From Thermoplasma acidophilum DSM 1728 (GTDB taxonomy: Archaea > Thermoplasmatota > Thermoplasmata > Thermoplasmatales > Thermoplasmataceae): a stretch of DNA of 64,000 nucleotides. A program made the translations under genes and the position numbers. Shown here one piece after another: positions 47,810-56,140 of this stretch (the first letter of the stretch is position 1; each line of letters starts with the position of its first letter). The notes under the pieces were generated by a model. It was not told where the DNA came from and made no database searches. It saw only the letters and a list, made by a program, of their open reading frames with translations. The DNA lies in contig NC_002578.1 in NCBI RefSeq assembly GCF_000195915.1, positions 744,001-808,000 on the forward strand, read 5' to 3'.

Positions 47810-47821
47810 TATTAAATAATC
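47810..47821 (+). promoter_or_regulatory. TATA box of the HTH-10 regulator
   Basis: TATTAAATAATC is centred about 24 bases upstream of the ATG at 47839. Confidence 0.5.
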
Positions 47822-47838
47822 TTAAAATATACTTAATC

Positions 47839-48558
47839 ATGATACTTAAGTATGCTCCACTCAATCTTGACCAAAAATTCTCATTAGTCTATTTCCGCAT
47901 GACGCATGATAACTGCTGGAGCAAAATAACTGAGAAACACGATGTTATGATACATACATTGAAGCTCCTTCCGAATAAGGACAGGGATATTATATACGGT
48001 CTTTTTGAACTCAAAGTAAAGGGAAAGCGTACTTTACGGGATTTCCTAAGAGATCTTAACAGGTCCGGCACTATCAGAAAATTGGGTGGCCTAAGCATAA
48101 GCGAGCTCAAATCAAACATATATATAATTGATCTTTACGAAACCTACAGCGGGATGATTCAGGGAAAACTGAATGACTATAACAGCATATTTGATTTCGA
48201 CCTTGTGAAATATGGCGTTGAGGAAAAGTACGCTGTAATCCCTTCTGAAAACGTGAATGAACTCAAAAATGAATTACAGTCAATGGGCCAACTTTTTGAT
48301 TTCAGAGCTAAGTATTTCCCAAATTTCTATGAAGTCCTGACACCTTATTTTAATTTCACGCCAATAGAGATGCAGATCATAATCGAGGCATATAATCTGG
48401 GATATTACGATATCCCGAGGAGAGCCGGAATTAGAGAGATAGCGGAATATTTCGGCCTTTCAAAGTCTACCGTGCAGGAATATATCAGAAACGCAGAATC
48501 TAAGACCATGTCCAATATGAAACTTTTCAGAATGCTGAATGAGCTTAAGAGACTGTGA
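47839..48558 (+). CDS. Bacterioopsin-activator-like HTH regulator
   Basis: 239 residues. The C-terminal HTH_10 domain (about residues 175-235) reads FTPIEMQIIIEAYNLGYYDI, PRRAGIREIAEYFGLSKSTV and QEYIRNAESK, the signature of bat/HTH-10 regulators. The N-terminal ~160 residues form a variable sensor half with no recognised cofactor site. Its place between L-rhamnose dehydrogenase and the next catabolic enzymes makes it the obvious candidate regulator of this cluster. In Haloferax a regulator of another family (IclR-type, as I recall) does this job, so the assignment is inference from position. Confidence 0.8.
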   Translation: MILKYAPLNLDQKFSLVYFRMTHDNCWSKITEKHDVMIHTLKLLPNKDRDIIYGLFELKVKGKRTLRDFLRDLNRSGTIRKLGGLSISELKSNIYIIDLYETYSGMIQGKLNDYNSIFDFDLVKYGVEEKYAVIPSENVNELKNELQSMGQLFDFRAKYFPNFYEVLTPYFNFTPIEMQIIIEAYNLGYYDIPRRAGIREIAEYFGLSKSTVQEYIRNAESKTMSNMKLFRMLNELKRL

Positions 48559-48815
48559 TTGCATCACATCATATCCATATCATCTGAGACATTTAACCCA
48601 ATTTTTTCACCGGACGTCTTCTGAATTTTACATAGACCTACGGAATGAAAGAATTACCATGGAGACTTATCGAAAATGCTACTCAGATCCTCATGGAAAA
48701 ACAAAACAGAATGGCCTCATTTTCCTGCATGGCGTTAATGGAGTTGAGCCGATAAACCGGACGGTTCTGATTATACCTTTTTATCTACATTAAAAATAAG
48801 TAACAGGCGATACAA

Positions 48816-49801
48816 ACGAAAGCACTAATATGGACAAATATCAAGAAGATGGATATTGACGAGAGGCCGTTGGAGGAACCTCAACCCGGATGGGTTACTG
48901 TCAGAGTGAACTATGCTGGAATATGCGGATCTGAACTATCCGCATTCGTAGGACAGAACGAACTTAGAAAGCCCCCTTCAATAATGGGACACGAATTCAC
49001 TGGAAAGGTCGTGAAAGTTGGCTCCTCGTCGGATTCCAATCTTTTGGGGAAGAACGTTGCTGTAAATCCACTGGTAACATGCGGTAAATGCAGATACTGC
49101 AAAACTGGAAACAGACAGCTATGCCCGGAAAGAAAGCTAATAGGTGTTGATTATCCTGGTGGATTTGAGGAATATGTCAACGTTCCAAGCTACTCCTGCT
49201 ATGAAATAACTGAAAAGCCAGAAGGCTCGCTTGCCGAACCACTTGCAACGGCGTTCAGAGCCATAAATCATGCGAAGCCTGAAATGGATGACCGTGCGCT
49301 GGTGATAGGCGCAGGCACGATAGGTCTGCTTTCTGCTAAATTGCTTGAACTGTATGGTACGGTGGAGAGGGTGGTTACGGATATAAACGATTACAGGCTC
49401 GAACATGCGCTTCATTGGGGGGCGACCAGAACAATCAACAATAAGAAAGAAAAGAGCATTCCAAAGGATTTTGACATAGTGATAGATGCTGTTGGCACTC
49501 AGGAGACCAGGACTATGGCAATCAATTCAATTGCCCGAGGTGGGCGAGTTGTATTCGTTGGATTGCATGAGCCGAATGCGGAGATGCCTGTAAATTTATG
49601 ATAAGAAGCGAGATCGAGACGCATGGATCATTCTGTTATTCTGATGACGATTTCAGAAGATCAGTTGATCTTATAAACCGCGGTTTCCTCGACATAAGTG
49701 AGAAATGGTACGACATAAGACCTCTTGAAACCGGTGAAGAATCGTTCAATGAAGAGCTATCTCCTGAATCTAGATACTCAAAGATCATACTCAAGCCGTG
49801 A
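48816..49801 (+). CDS. Zinc-dependent medium-chain dehydrogenase split by a -1 frame break (possible programmed frameshift)
   Basis: Zero frame carries the catalytic Cys (AGICGSE), GHE, the four-Cys structural zinc loop CGKCRYCKTGNRQLC, EPLATAFRA and the NAD motif GAGTIGLL. It ends EMPVNL then TGA at 49599-49601. The -1 frame continues at once with the family C-terminus (MIRSEIETHGSFCYSDDDF to SRYSKIILKP, stop 49801). The break coincides with the slippery heptamer at 49592-49598. The N-terminus aligns best if translation starts at ACG 48816 (x-KALIWTNIKKMDIDERP); the first ATG, 48849, removes strand 1. By context it would oxidise 2-keto-3-deoxy-L-rhamnonate at C4. It is a working frameshifted gene or a recent pseudogene. 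Confidence 0.8.
49592..49598 (+). promoter_or_regulatory. Slippery heptamer A_AAT_TTA for -1 frameshifting
   Basis: In the zero frame the codons are GTA AAT TTA TGA, so bases 49592-49598 are X_XXY_YYZ in exact phase, with a stop directly after. Slipping back one base resumes at ATG ATA AGA, which continues the dehydrogenase without gap or extra residue. A downstream hairpin (AAGATC, loop AGTT, GATCTT) lies some 55 bases away, farther than usual. Closer pairing is weak. Confidence 0.6.
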
Positions 49802-49811
49802 AGGTGAGCAT

Positions 49812-50672
49812 TTGAAAATACTAAATTTTCTTGATAAGGATGGTCCAGCTGGTGGTGTTCTCTTAGGAGATACGTTATATCCATTCGCAGAATTATCAAA
49901 GATAAGCGACGTATTCAAGTCCTTTCAAATCACGGATGATGTCATCGCATCCAATGCGGATCAGAATGACATAGACATGATCGTTGAAGAAAGCAAAAGC
50001 AAACTCAGAGGCAGACCAATTGCAACCACTAAAATACTTGCACCAGTACTCAGGTCAGGAAAAATACTCTGCATAGGGGTAAATTATATGGAGCATGCGA
50101 AGGAATCAAGACAGAAAGTGATGGAACATCCAACAATTTTCTGCAAATTTCAAGACAGCATCATAGGAAATATGGATGATATAACAGTTCCGAAAGATGC
50201 AAAGCAGATTGATTATGAGGGAGAACTCGTGGTAATAATTGGCCGTAGCAGTGGGACAGCAGAGAGCAGCATTTTCGGATATACGATTGGCAATGATGTT
50301 TCTGCCAGAGATCTGCAGTTCAGAACCAGCCAATGGTTATTGGGCAAAGCTCTGCCAACGTTTGCCCCCATCGGTCCGGTTATCGTCGGAAAGAACGAAC
50401 TTGGATTTGCCAGGGATCTTCAGATAATAACAAGGGTAAACGGAACGGTAAGACAGAATGGCAACACATCAGACATGATCTTTGATGTACGCGCAATAGT
50501 TGATTATCTATCCGGGTATTTCAACTTAGGACCAGGCGACATAATATTTACAGGAACACCTGAAGGTGTGATTCTCGGCCTTCCGGAAAATGAACGCGTA
50601 TGGTTAAAGCATGGCGATGTCATAGATGTATCCATAACCGGTATAGGCACACTGACCAACCGAATAAACTGA
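49812..50672 (+). CDS. FAH-family hydrolase, candidate 2,4-diketo-3-deoxy-L-rhamnonate hydrolase
   Basis: 286 residues from the TTG at 49812, preceded by an SD-like AGGTGAG at 49802-49808 and only 10 bases after the dehydrogenase stop. Fumarylacetoacetate-hydrolase fold: ILCIGVNYMEHAKES, the metal-binding acidic set in QIDYEGELVVIIGR, GYTIGNDVSARDLQ and a C-terminal GDIIFTGTPEGV. In the diketo-hydrolase branch of L-rhamnose breakdown such an enzyme yields pyruvate and L-lactate from the product of the preceding dehydrogenase. The tight pairing with that gene supports this role. Confidence 0.85.
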   Translation: MKILNFLDKDGPAGGVLLGDTLYPFAELSKISDVFKSFQITDDVIASNADQNDIDMIVEESKSKLRGRPIATTKILAPVLRSGKILCIGVNYMEHAKESRQKVMEHPTIFCKFQDSIIGNMDDITVPKDAKQIDYEGELVVIIGRSSGTAESSIFGYTIGNDVSARDLQFRTSQWLLGKALPTFAPIGPVIVGKNELGFARDLQIITRVNGTVRQNGNTSDMIFDVRAIVDYLSGYFNLGPGDIIFTGTPEGVILGLPENERVWLKHGDVIDVSITGIGTLTNRIN

Positions 50673-50680
50673 AAAATATT

Positions 50681-51442
50681 TTATTTTATATATAGATCGT
50701 CGATAGCTGGATCGTACGCCGGCAATAACTTGCCGATTTTTTCTATTTTTTCGTACGCAGATAGACATTCATAAATGTTTTCAGCGATGCCTATGGGTAT
50801 TCTATTCCTTACGTTTTCTGCTTTGAATGAGGCGTCTGTGAATACATAAGTGCCATCCTTCGCATTTATTGCGAACGCAACTGAAGATCTATGGTGGCAT
50901 CCTACAGGTATAGCCCTTATTCCCGGAACGAGTTCCGTCTCGCCATCATAGAAAATTATGTTTTTCCATCCTTCGCCATAGACAAAATCAAATATATTTT
51001 TTGGAATGAAAAGGTCGCGATTGTGAAAGTATGCGTATGCTGGTGCTGCGATATCCTTGATCCAGCCATCTCTAAATATGAATATCTTTGATTTTCTGAA
51101 TTCATTGAGCCTACCGATCGTGTAATCCTGAACTGGAGTTAATGCCACGTAATCAATGTCATCTGGTGTAAAACCGGCCTTGCGCAGCATCTCTATAGAA
51201 TCTTCCGATCGGAAAATAGCGCGATCACCAGCGAATTTTTTCATTTCCTGGTTTCTCAAAGTAAGATCAAGGGGCATACCGGTGTTTATGAGGAATGATC
51301 GGTCATCATTGTATGCCAGCACCATATGAAATGAAAGACGTTCCCAGGTCCAAAAGTCTTTCATCCAATAAACTTCTGCGCCCGGAACTTCCGATTCCCC
51401 AACCTTGAATACCCTGACAGAATAGGAATCATTCGAAGTCAT
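50681..51442 (-). CDS. Metallo-beta-lactamase-fold protein with degenerate metal site, candidate rhamnono-lactonase
   Basis: 253 residues of the MBL fold, closest in outline to AHL-lactonase-like proteins. The canonical THxHxDH is changed to TPVQDYTIG (102-110): His103 to Pro, His105 to Gln and His107 to Tyr, with only Asp106 kept. The later ligands remain: His183/184 in VGCHHRSSVAF and Asp203 in VFTDASF. Its start overlaps the rhamnonate dehydratase gene by 14 bases, so it should supply rhamnonate from the lactone. With three ligands gone, a dinuclear zinc site is unlikely. It may act with one metal or without, or be structural. Confidence 0.75.
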   Translation of the reverse strand: MTSNDSYSVRVFKVGESEVPGAEVYWMKDFWTWERLSFHMVLAYNDDRSFLINTGMPLDLTLRNQEMKKFAGDRAIFRSEDSIEMLRKAGFTPDDIDYVALTPVQDYTIGRLNEFRKSKIFIFRDGWIKDIAAPAYAYFHNRDLFIPKNIFDFVYGEGWKNIIFYDGETELVPGIRAIPVGCHHRSSVAFAINAKDGTYVFTDASFKAENVRNRIPIGIAENIYECLSAYEKIEKIGKLLPAYDPAIDDLYIK

Positions 51443-52544
51443 ATCTTATCCCGAATCCAGGATCATCGTTGAGTACAAACCTAGCACCAGTCGCCCTCGG
51501 CACGTTAACTATATGCTGTTCCATCCAGTCCCTGTACCTTGTCAGATATTCCGCCATTGGTGTTATTGCTTCAGGTTCCGATATTATGAAATGCAAATTG
51601 TATATGTTCCCTGCGTGGGGAATGATTTGAGCACCGTATGATTCTGCTAATCCCGCGATCTTCTTCATGGGAGTTATCCCACCGACCCAGGTTGCATCAG
51701 GTTGCAATATCGTCACTCCGGCATCCAACAGACGCTTGAAGTCGAAGACATGATAGTGATGTTCTCCAGCAGATATGGGTATCTCTACCTTCTTCGTTAG
51801 GCGGCTGTACCCTTCAAAATCGTCAGGCAACAGGGGTTCTTCGATCCACGCGAGATCATATTTTTCTAAGGCCCTTATCATTTTGTATGCGAAATTGTAG
51901 TTTAGAGACATCCAGAAGTCACCGGCGAGATTCACCGAATATCCTACGACGTCTCTAATTATTTTCACAAGATGCAGGTTCTTCTCGACGGCGTATGGAT
52001 CAGAGGGTGAAGCTATGAACCTCATCTTCATATCTGTATAGCCCTCTTCAAGGTAATGCTTAGCTTCAGCCTCCAGATTCTCATCTTTGTCTGGATGAAG
52101 ATGACTTGCATAGGCCCTAATTTGCTTTCTTGTGGACCCGCCTATGAGTCTATAGACGGGGATTCCAAGTTCCTTCGAATATGCATCGTACATCAGAAGA
52201 TTTACGGCGCTAATAGCATGAAGCGCCAGGCCAGATCGTCCGTTGGGGAGTGTTATCCTATAAAGGAAATCCCATGCCTTGCTTATCTCTGACACATCGA
52301 ATAAATTCACGTATTTGCTTATGCCCTCAAGATATTTCCAGACTGGCTCTGTTACTGAAATATAACTTCTTATACCATCCTCTGTTTCCATCTTTACGAA
52401 CACGATCTTCGTTATCATTGCCGCCTCAGCCGGTGAAACCTCCCCTATCATGTCCTTGTAGTAGTCGGTAGGCTTGGTATATGGAAATACCTGTTGTGTA
52501 ACATTCTCCTCTGATATTTTTTCGAGCGATTTTATCTTGCTCAT
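51429..52544 (-). CDS. Enolase-superfamily L-rhamnonate dehydratase candidate
   Basis: 371 residues. The N-terminal capping domain is followed by a mandelate-racemase-type barrel. It includes DMKMRFIASPSDPYAVEKNL, metal-ligand strands LAGDFWMSLNYNF and WIEEPLLPDDFEGY, SAGEHHYHVFDF and LQPDATWVGGITPMKKIAGL, and the acid-base His in QIIPHAGNIYN. The SAGEH and PHAGN phrases are typical of rhamnonate dehydratases. It would convert L-rhamnonate to 2-keto-3-deoxy-L-rhamnonate. It overlaps the putative lactonase gene downstream, and its promoter region (52545-52640) contains TATTTTGTGA, also found upstream of the aldolase. Confidence 0.8.
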   Translation of the reverse strand: MSKIKSLEKISEENVTQQVFPYTKPTDYYKDMIGEVSPAEAAMITKIVFVKMETEDGIRSYISVTEPVWKYLEGISKYVNLFDVSEISKAWDFLYRITLPNGRSGLALHAISAVNLLMYDAYSKELGIPVYRLIGGSTRKQIRAYASHLHPDKDENLEAEAKHYLEEGYTDMKMRFIASPSDPYAVEKNLHLVKIIRDVVGYSVNLAGDFWMSLNYNFAYKMIRALEKYDLAWIEEPLLPDDFEGYSRLTKKVEIPISAGEHHYHVFDFKRLLDAGVTILQPDATWVGGITPMKKIAGLAESYGAQIIPHAGNIYNLHFIISEPEAITPMAEYLTRYRDWMEQHIVNVPRATGARFVLNDDPGFGIRYDFE

Positions 52545-52627
52545 GGAAGAAATAATCGTATTTCACAAAATAAGATTGTTACCGTACTTGTCCAAGGTAA
52601 TTGACGAAAACAAAAATAAAGAGGAAA

Positions 52628-53620
52628 TCAGGAAATCTGTTTATGATTTGACAAAGAATCGAACAACCCCTGTACATAGCCTATTGAATAGATCCTTCCA
52701 GTATAAGAGTAGCCCGGAATCAACTCGTGATCCCCTGGAAACGTTGGCGAATGATCGATACGCATTATCCATCTGTAGTCAACCTCAATATACGCGTTCA
52801 TGCACGCAGCCATATCCGTCTTTCCTCTGCCAATCAGCGTTTCGACAAATTTCTCGCTGTTGCCGGAAACATCCCTGAAATGCACGAAGTAAATGCGGTC
52901 GTGAAAACGCCTTATCACAGATGGCAGATCATCGGTCATGAGCGTGAAATTCCCCTGACAAAGCGTGATACCGTTGTACTCGCTCCTGTTGAGGTCGATC
53001 AGGCGCTGGTATGCTTCGATGGAATTCATTATCCGGTCTATGCCGCGGAAGCTGGGCAGCGGCGGATCATCAGGATGCATTGCAAGCCTCACATCGTTCT
53101 CCTCGGCAACCGGTATCACTTCGTCCAGAAAGTACTTCAGATTCTTCCACAGGGATGCCGCGTCTATTCGGCCCATCCTCGGGAGATCATCTCCAATGAA
53201 ACTGCGATCGAAGCCCGTTACGTACGACCCGTATCCGCCGGGAATGTGCGTGTTCGTTCTTGACCACCCTGTGCCGGCCATCCAGTTGTAGCACCATACC
53301 TTAACGCCGATCCTTCCGAAGTTCCGTATCATCCTGATGACGTTCTCGATCTCCTCGTCCCTCCTTTCAGTGCCGTATATTATGTTCTGCATTGGCGGAT
53401 TGTCCTCTATTGCCGTCAGGTGAAAGCCGCTATCCTCTATCATGTTCCTGTACCTCATCAGCGGGTAATAGTCCCATGGATCGTCCTCATAGGAATTCCT
53501 CCAGTCCGCAAACCATCTCGGAAGGATGCCGGTGACCTCATCGACGCCCATCAGCTTCAGCGACCGCCAGAAATCATTGGGCCTGTCCTCCAGCAGGATC
53601 TCGGCTATTCTGAGCTTCAT
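52628..53620 (-). CDS. uxuA: D-mannonate dehydratase (UxuA type)
   Basis: 330 residues of the UxuA TIM-barrel family, not enolase-type. Landmarks are FWRSLKLMGVDEVTGILPRW at the N-terminus, VWCYNWMAG (about 109-117), the metal loop RLAMHPDDPPLPSFRG, and GNFTLMT with VHFRDVSG further on. It removes water from D-mannonate to give 2-keto-3-deoxygluconate, which feeds the non-phosphorylated Entner-Doudoroff path of Thermoplasma. It is transcribed divergently, 72 bases from the mannose dehydrogenase gene, making a compact mannose module. A TATA-like TTTATAAC on the minus strand lies about 26 bases before the ATG. Confidence 0.85.
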   Translation of the reverse strand: MKLRIAEILLEDRPNDFWRSLKLMGVDEVTGILPRWFADWRNSYEDDPWDYYPLMRYRNMIEDSGFHLTAIEDNPPMQNIIYGTERRDEEIENVIRMIRNFGRIGVKVWCYNWMAGTGWSRTNTHIPGGYGSYVTGFDRSFIGDDLPRMGRIDAASLWKNLKYFLDEVIPVAEENDVRLAMHPDDPPLPSFRGIDRIMNSIEAYQRLIDLNRSEYNGITLCQGNFTLMTDDLPSVIRRFHDRIYFVHFRDVSGNSEKFVETLIGRGKTDMAACMNAYIEVDYRWIMRIDHSPTFPGDHELIPGYSYTGRIYSIGYVQGLFDSLSNHKQIS

Positions 53621-53692
53621 ATGATCAGTGATGGAATGATGCGTTATAAATGAGACGGCAACGTTGATGACCTATCATGAGCTTTACGTATC
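53621..53692. promoter_or_regulatory. Divergent promoter of mannonate dehydratase and AldT
   Basis: These 72 bases separate the two divergent ATGs. TTATAAAT near 53642-53650 can serve the minus-strand gene at the right distance. On the plus strand no equally good box is visible close to 53693, so AldT may have a short leader. Any shared regulator would bind here. Confidence 0.5.
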
Positions 53693-54460
53693 ATGTTCAG
53701 CGATCTAAGGGATAAGGTCGTTATCGTGACCGGAGCGAGCATGGGCATTGGAAGGGCCATAGCGGAAAGGTTTGTGGACGAGGGTTCAAAGGTCATAGAC
53801 CTTTCCATACACGATCCAGGTGAAGCAAAATACGACCATATCGAATGTGACGTTACGAACCCAGATCAGGTCAAAGCTTCGATTGACCATATCTTCAAGG
53901 AATACGGGAGCATTTCGGTGCTGGTCAACAACGCTGGCATCGAGAGCTACGGGAAGATCGAAAGCATGAGCATGGGGGAGTGGCGCAGGATAATCGACGT
54001 GAATCTGTTCGGCTATTACTATGCATCAAAGTTCGCCATTCCGTACATGATCAGGTCCAGAGATCCCAGCATAGTGAACATATCGTCGGTGCAGGCATCG
54101 ATCATAACAAAGAACGCCTCAGCCTACGTCACGTCTAAGCATGCCGTCATCGGTCTGACGAAGAGCATCGCGCTGGACTACGCCCCCTTACTCAGATGCA
54201 ATGCCGTATGCCCTGCCACGATCGATACGCCGCTCGTCAGGAAAGCTGCTGAACTAGAAGTCGGCAGCGACCCGATGAGGATAGAGAAAAAGATCTCCGA
54301 ATGGGGGCACGAACACCCCATGCAGCGCATCGGAAAACCGCAGGAAGTTGCCTCAGCCGTCGCGTTTCTTGCCTCAAGGGAAGCCTCGTTCATTACCGGC
54401 ACATGCCTCTACGTAGATGGCGGCCTCAGCATACGTGCACCCATAAGCACGCCAGAATGA
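53693..54460 (+). CDS. aldT: D-mannose (aldohexose) dehydrogenase AldT
   Basis: 255 residues; I recognise this as T. acidophilum AldT (Ta0754, structure known). SDR features are TGASMGIG (13-20), NNAG (79-82), catalytic Ser131/132, Tyr145 and Lys149 in NISSVQ and AYVTSKHA. Known chemistry is NADP-dependent oxidation of D-mannose (and less well other aldohexoses) to the lactone. The C-terminus (DGGLSIRAPISTPE) is longer than in the L-rhamnose dehydrogenase and, as I recall, closes the active site of a neighbouring subunit. It forms a divergent pair with mannonate dehydratase. Confidence 0.95.
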   Translation: MFSDLRDKVVIVTGASMGIGRAIAERFVDEGSKVIDLSIHDPGEAKYDHIECDVTNPDQVKASIDHIFKEYGSISVLVNNAGIESYGKIESMSMGEWRRIIDVNLFGYYYASKFAIPYMIRSRDPSIVNISSVQASIITKNASAYVTSKHAVIGLTKSIALDYAPLLRCNAVCPATIDTPLVRKAAELEVGSDPMRIEKKISEWGHEHPMQRIGKPQEVASAVAFLASREASFITGTCLYVDGGLSIRAPISTPE

Positions 54461-54546
54461 GAGCATCGCCCCATCCGCATTATGTAAAAATTTCTGTGGA
54501 AAAATAAAAAGAATAACTTAAAATAATGCAGTTTCTTTTTTCAATC

Positions 54547-54780
54547 ATGGATCATAAATGCAGCAACTGCGGAACGGATATGGAAAACGTGGGCGATATG
54601 AAGTTCAGGGTTGGGGGGTTCACCGGCATAGGCGGCATGTTTCTCGGCGGATGGAACGATATGATGGAGACAACGCAGACTTTCACGCTTTACCGCTGCC
54701 CCCAGTGCGGAAAGGTCGACTTCTATGAACCGGTAAGTTCTGATCAGGGCGGAGAGAGGCCCAAGCACCACTTCCTTTGA
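54547..54780 (+). CDS. Small zinc-ribbon protein
   Basis: 77 residues from the ATG at 54547. Cysteine pairs CSNCG near the N-terminus and CPQCG near residue 60 flank a glycine-rich middle (FRVGGFTGIGGMFLGGWND). An in-frame ATG at 54526 exists, but a TATA-like ACTTAAAATA just before it fits transcription start nearer 54547. Zinc-ribbon proteins of this form occur in many archaea and have no proven role. It stands between AldT and the convergent dehydratase gene. Confidence 0.7.
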   Translation: MDHKCSNCGTDMENVGDMKFRVGGFTGIGGMFLGGWNDMMETTQTFTLYRCPQCGKVDFYEPVSSDQGGERPKHHFL

Positions 54781-54816
54781 AACAAAAGTAAAAGGTTATT
54801 ATTATCAGGGATGGGT

Positions 54817-55974
54817 TCAGGAGAATCCTCTCTTCTCCCATCCAGCAGCGAAGAGATTGAAATCAGGATCCTTCTCCGTCGCCAGATACTCCTTCACCTT
54901 ATCCCTAAGATCTATGCCTATTCCTGGTTTCCTGGGCAGTTTGACGTAGCCGTTGCTGACCTCAGGTCTGGCGCTGACTATATCCCACGCCCACTGCGGG
55001 TACGCGAACTCATCGAACATCTCCTGGATCTTGAGGTTTCCAAGCACAGCATCCACGTTAAGCGTTATGAATGTGTTTATCGGCCCTTCGGCCTGATGCG
55101 GCGCCATCGCTATGTTATGAGCCTCCGCCATGGCTCCTATGCTTAACGTTTCAATTATGCCGCCGGTATTGATAACGTCCGGCTGCGCAATATGTATAGC
55201 GCCCTTTGTGAACGGTTCAACGAAGTCGTAGCGCGTTATGAACCTCTCGCCAGCTGCGATGGGCACGCGCAGTGATCTGGACAGTATGGCAAGGCCCTCG
55301 ATATCCTCAGGTATGACCGGCTCCTCAAACCATCCTATGTTCTCGTATTTCTCCAGCTCCTTTCCTATCCTCAGCGCCATGGACCTGTTAAAGCGGCCAT
55401 GCCCCTCTATGAGCATCTCCACGTCGTCACCGACTTCATCGTGGACGATGCGTATTATCTCCATGGATCTTTTGAATTCATCGTTGCTGAGAAAACCGGA
55501 ACCTGCTCCGAACGGATCGAACTTCAGTGCGGTGTATCCCCTGTTCTTGACGTTTTTCGCTGCTCTGGCCCAGTCCTCGACCTCATTGATCGCCGTGTAC
55601 CAGCCGTTGGCATAGACACGTATTCTTTCGTTAACCGGTCCGCCTAGGATCTCGTAAACAGGAGATCCATGGTGCTTTCCTATTATGTCCCAGCAGGCGG
55701 CTTCCACTCCGCTCATAAGGGCCACGTTGACCATATCATGGGCTCTGTTGAACGTGGACACGAACCATTCGCTGATCAGTCTGCGGACGTTCATCGGGTC
55801 CTTACCGATGATGAATTTCGAGACATCCTTCAGACGGGATGAAACGGAAAACTGTCCATTGAAGACAGTCGCCTCACCATAGCCAACAGATCCATCATCC
55901 GTTTCCAGTTCGATAAAAACCCACTTCTTCCATGGGTTCCTCACTATGTAGCTGTTCACGCCTGTAATTTTCAT
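54817..55974 (-). CDS. Enolase-superfamily sugar-acid dehydratase (galactonate/gluconate-type)
   Basis: 385 residues from the ATG at 55974 (MKITGVNSYIVRNPWKKWVF). Mandelate-racemase subgroup: ALKFDPFGAGSG, metal and base region EMLIEGHGRFNRSMALRIGK with the GHGRF phrase of sugar-acid dehydratases, WFEEPVIPEDIEGL, PIAAGERFITRYDF and MAPHQAEGPINT. The proximity to mannose and rhamnose genes suggests it dehydrates an aldonate. Which aldonate (galactonate, gluconate, fuconate) is not decidable by eye. I recall the main T. acidophilum gluconate dehydratase as a different gene (Ta0085m). Confidence 0.8.
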   Translation of the reverse strand: MKITGVNSYIVRNPWKKWVFIELETDDGSVGYGEATVFNGQFSVSSRLKDVSKFIIGKDPMNVRRLISEWFVSTFNRAHDMVNVALMSGVEAACWDIIGKHHGSPVYEILGGPVNERIRVYANGWYTAINEVEDWARAAKNVKNRGYTALKFDPFGAGSGFLSNDEFKRSMEIIRIVHDEVGDDVEMLIEGHGRFNRSMALRIGKELEKYENIGWFEEPVIPEDIEGLAILSRSLRVPIAAGERFITRYDFVEPFTKGAIHIAQPDVINTGGIIETLSIGAMAEAHNIAMAPHQAEGPINTFITLNVDAVLGNLKIQEMFDEFAYPQWAWDIVSARPEVSNGYVKLPRKPGIGIDLRDKVKEYLATEKDPDFNLFAAGWEKRGFS

Positions 55975-56140
55975 GCGATCACCATAATCCCCGTCCGTTA
56001 AAGACTTCGACGAATTCAGAAACAATCATTTTGGGGATTGCCTGCATATAGCATCGTGGAATATGAATTTTTTAAAGATGCGCAACCATAAAACGAATTC
56101 ATCTCCATGGTTTTAATACATGAATTACATTGGAATCAGG

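Noticed and set aside
49598-49801. Separate small gene starting at ATG 49598
   Set aside because: Its product is the exact C-terminus of the preceding dehydrogenase and has no meaning alone; termination-reinitiation to make a two-piece enzyme is possible but less likely than frameshifting or mutation.
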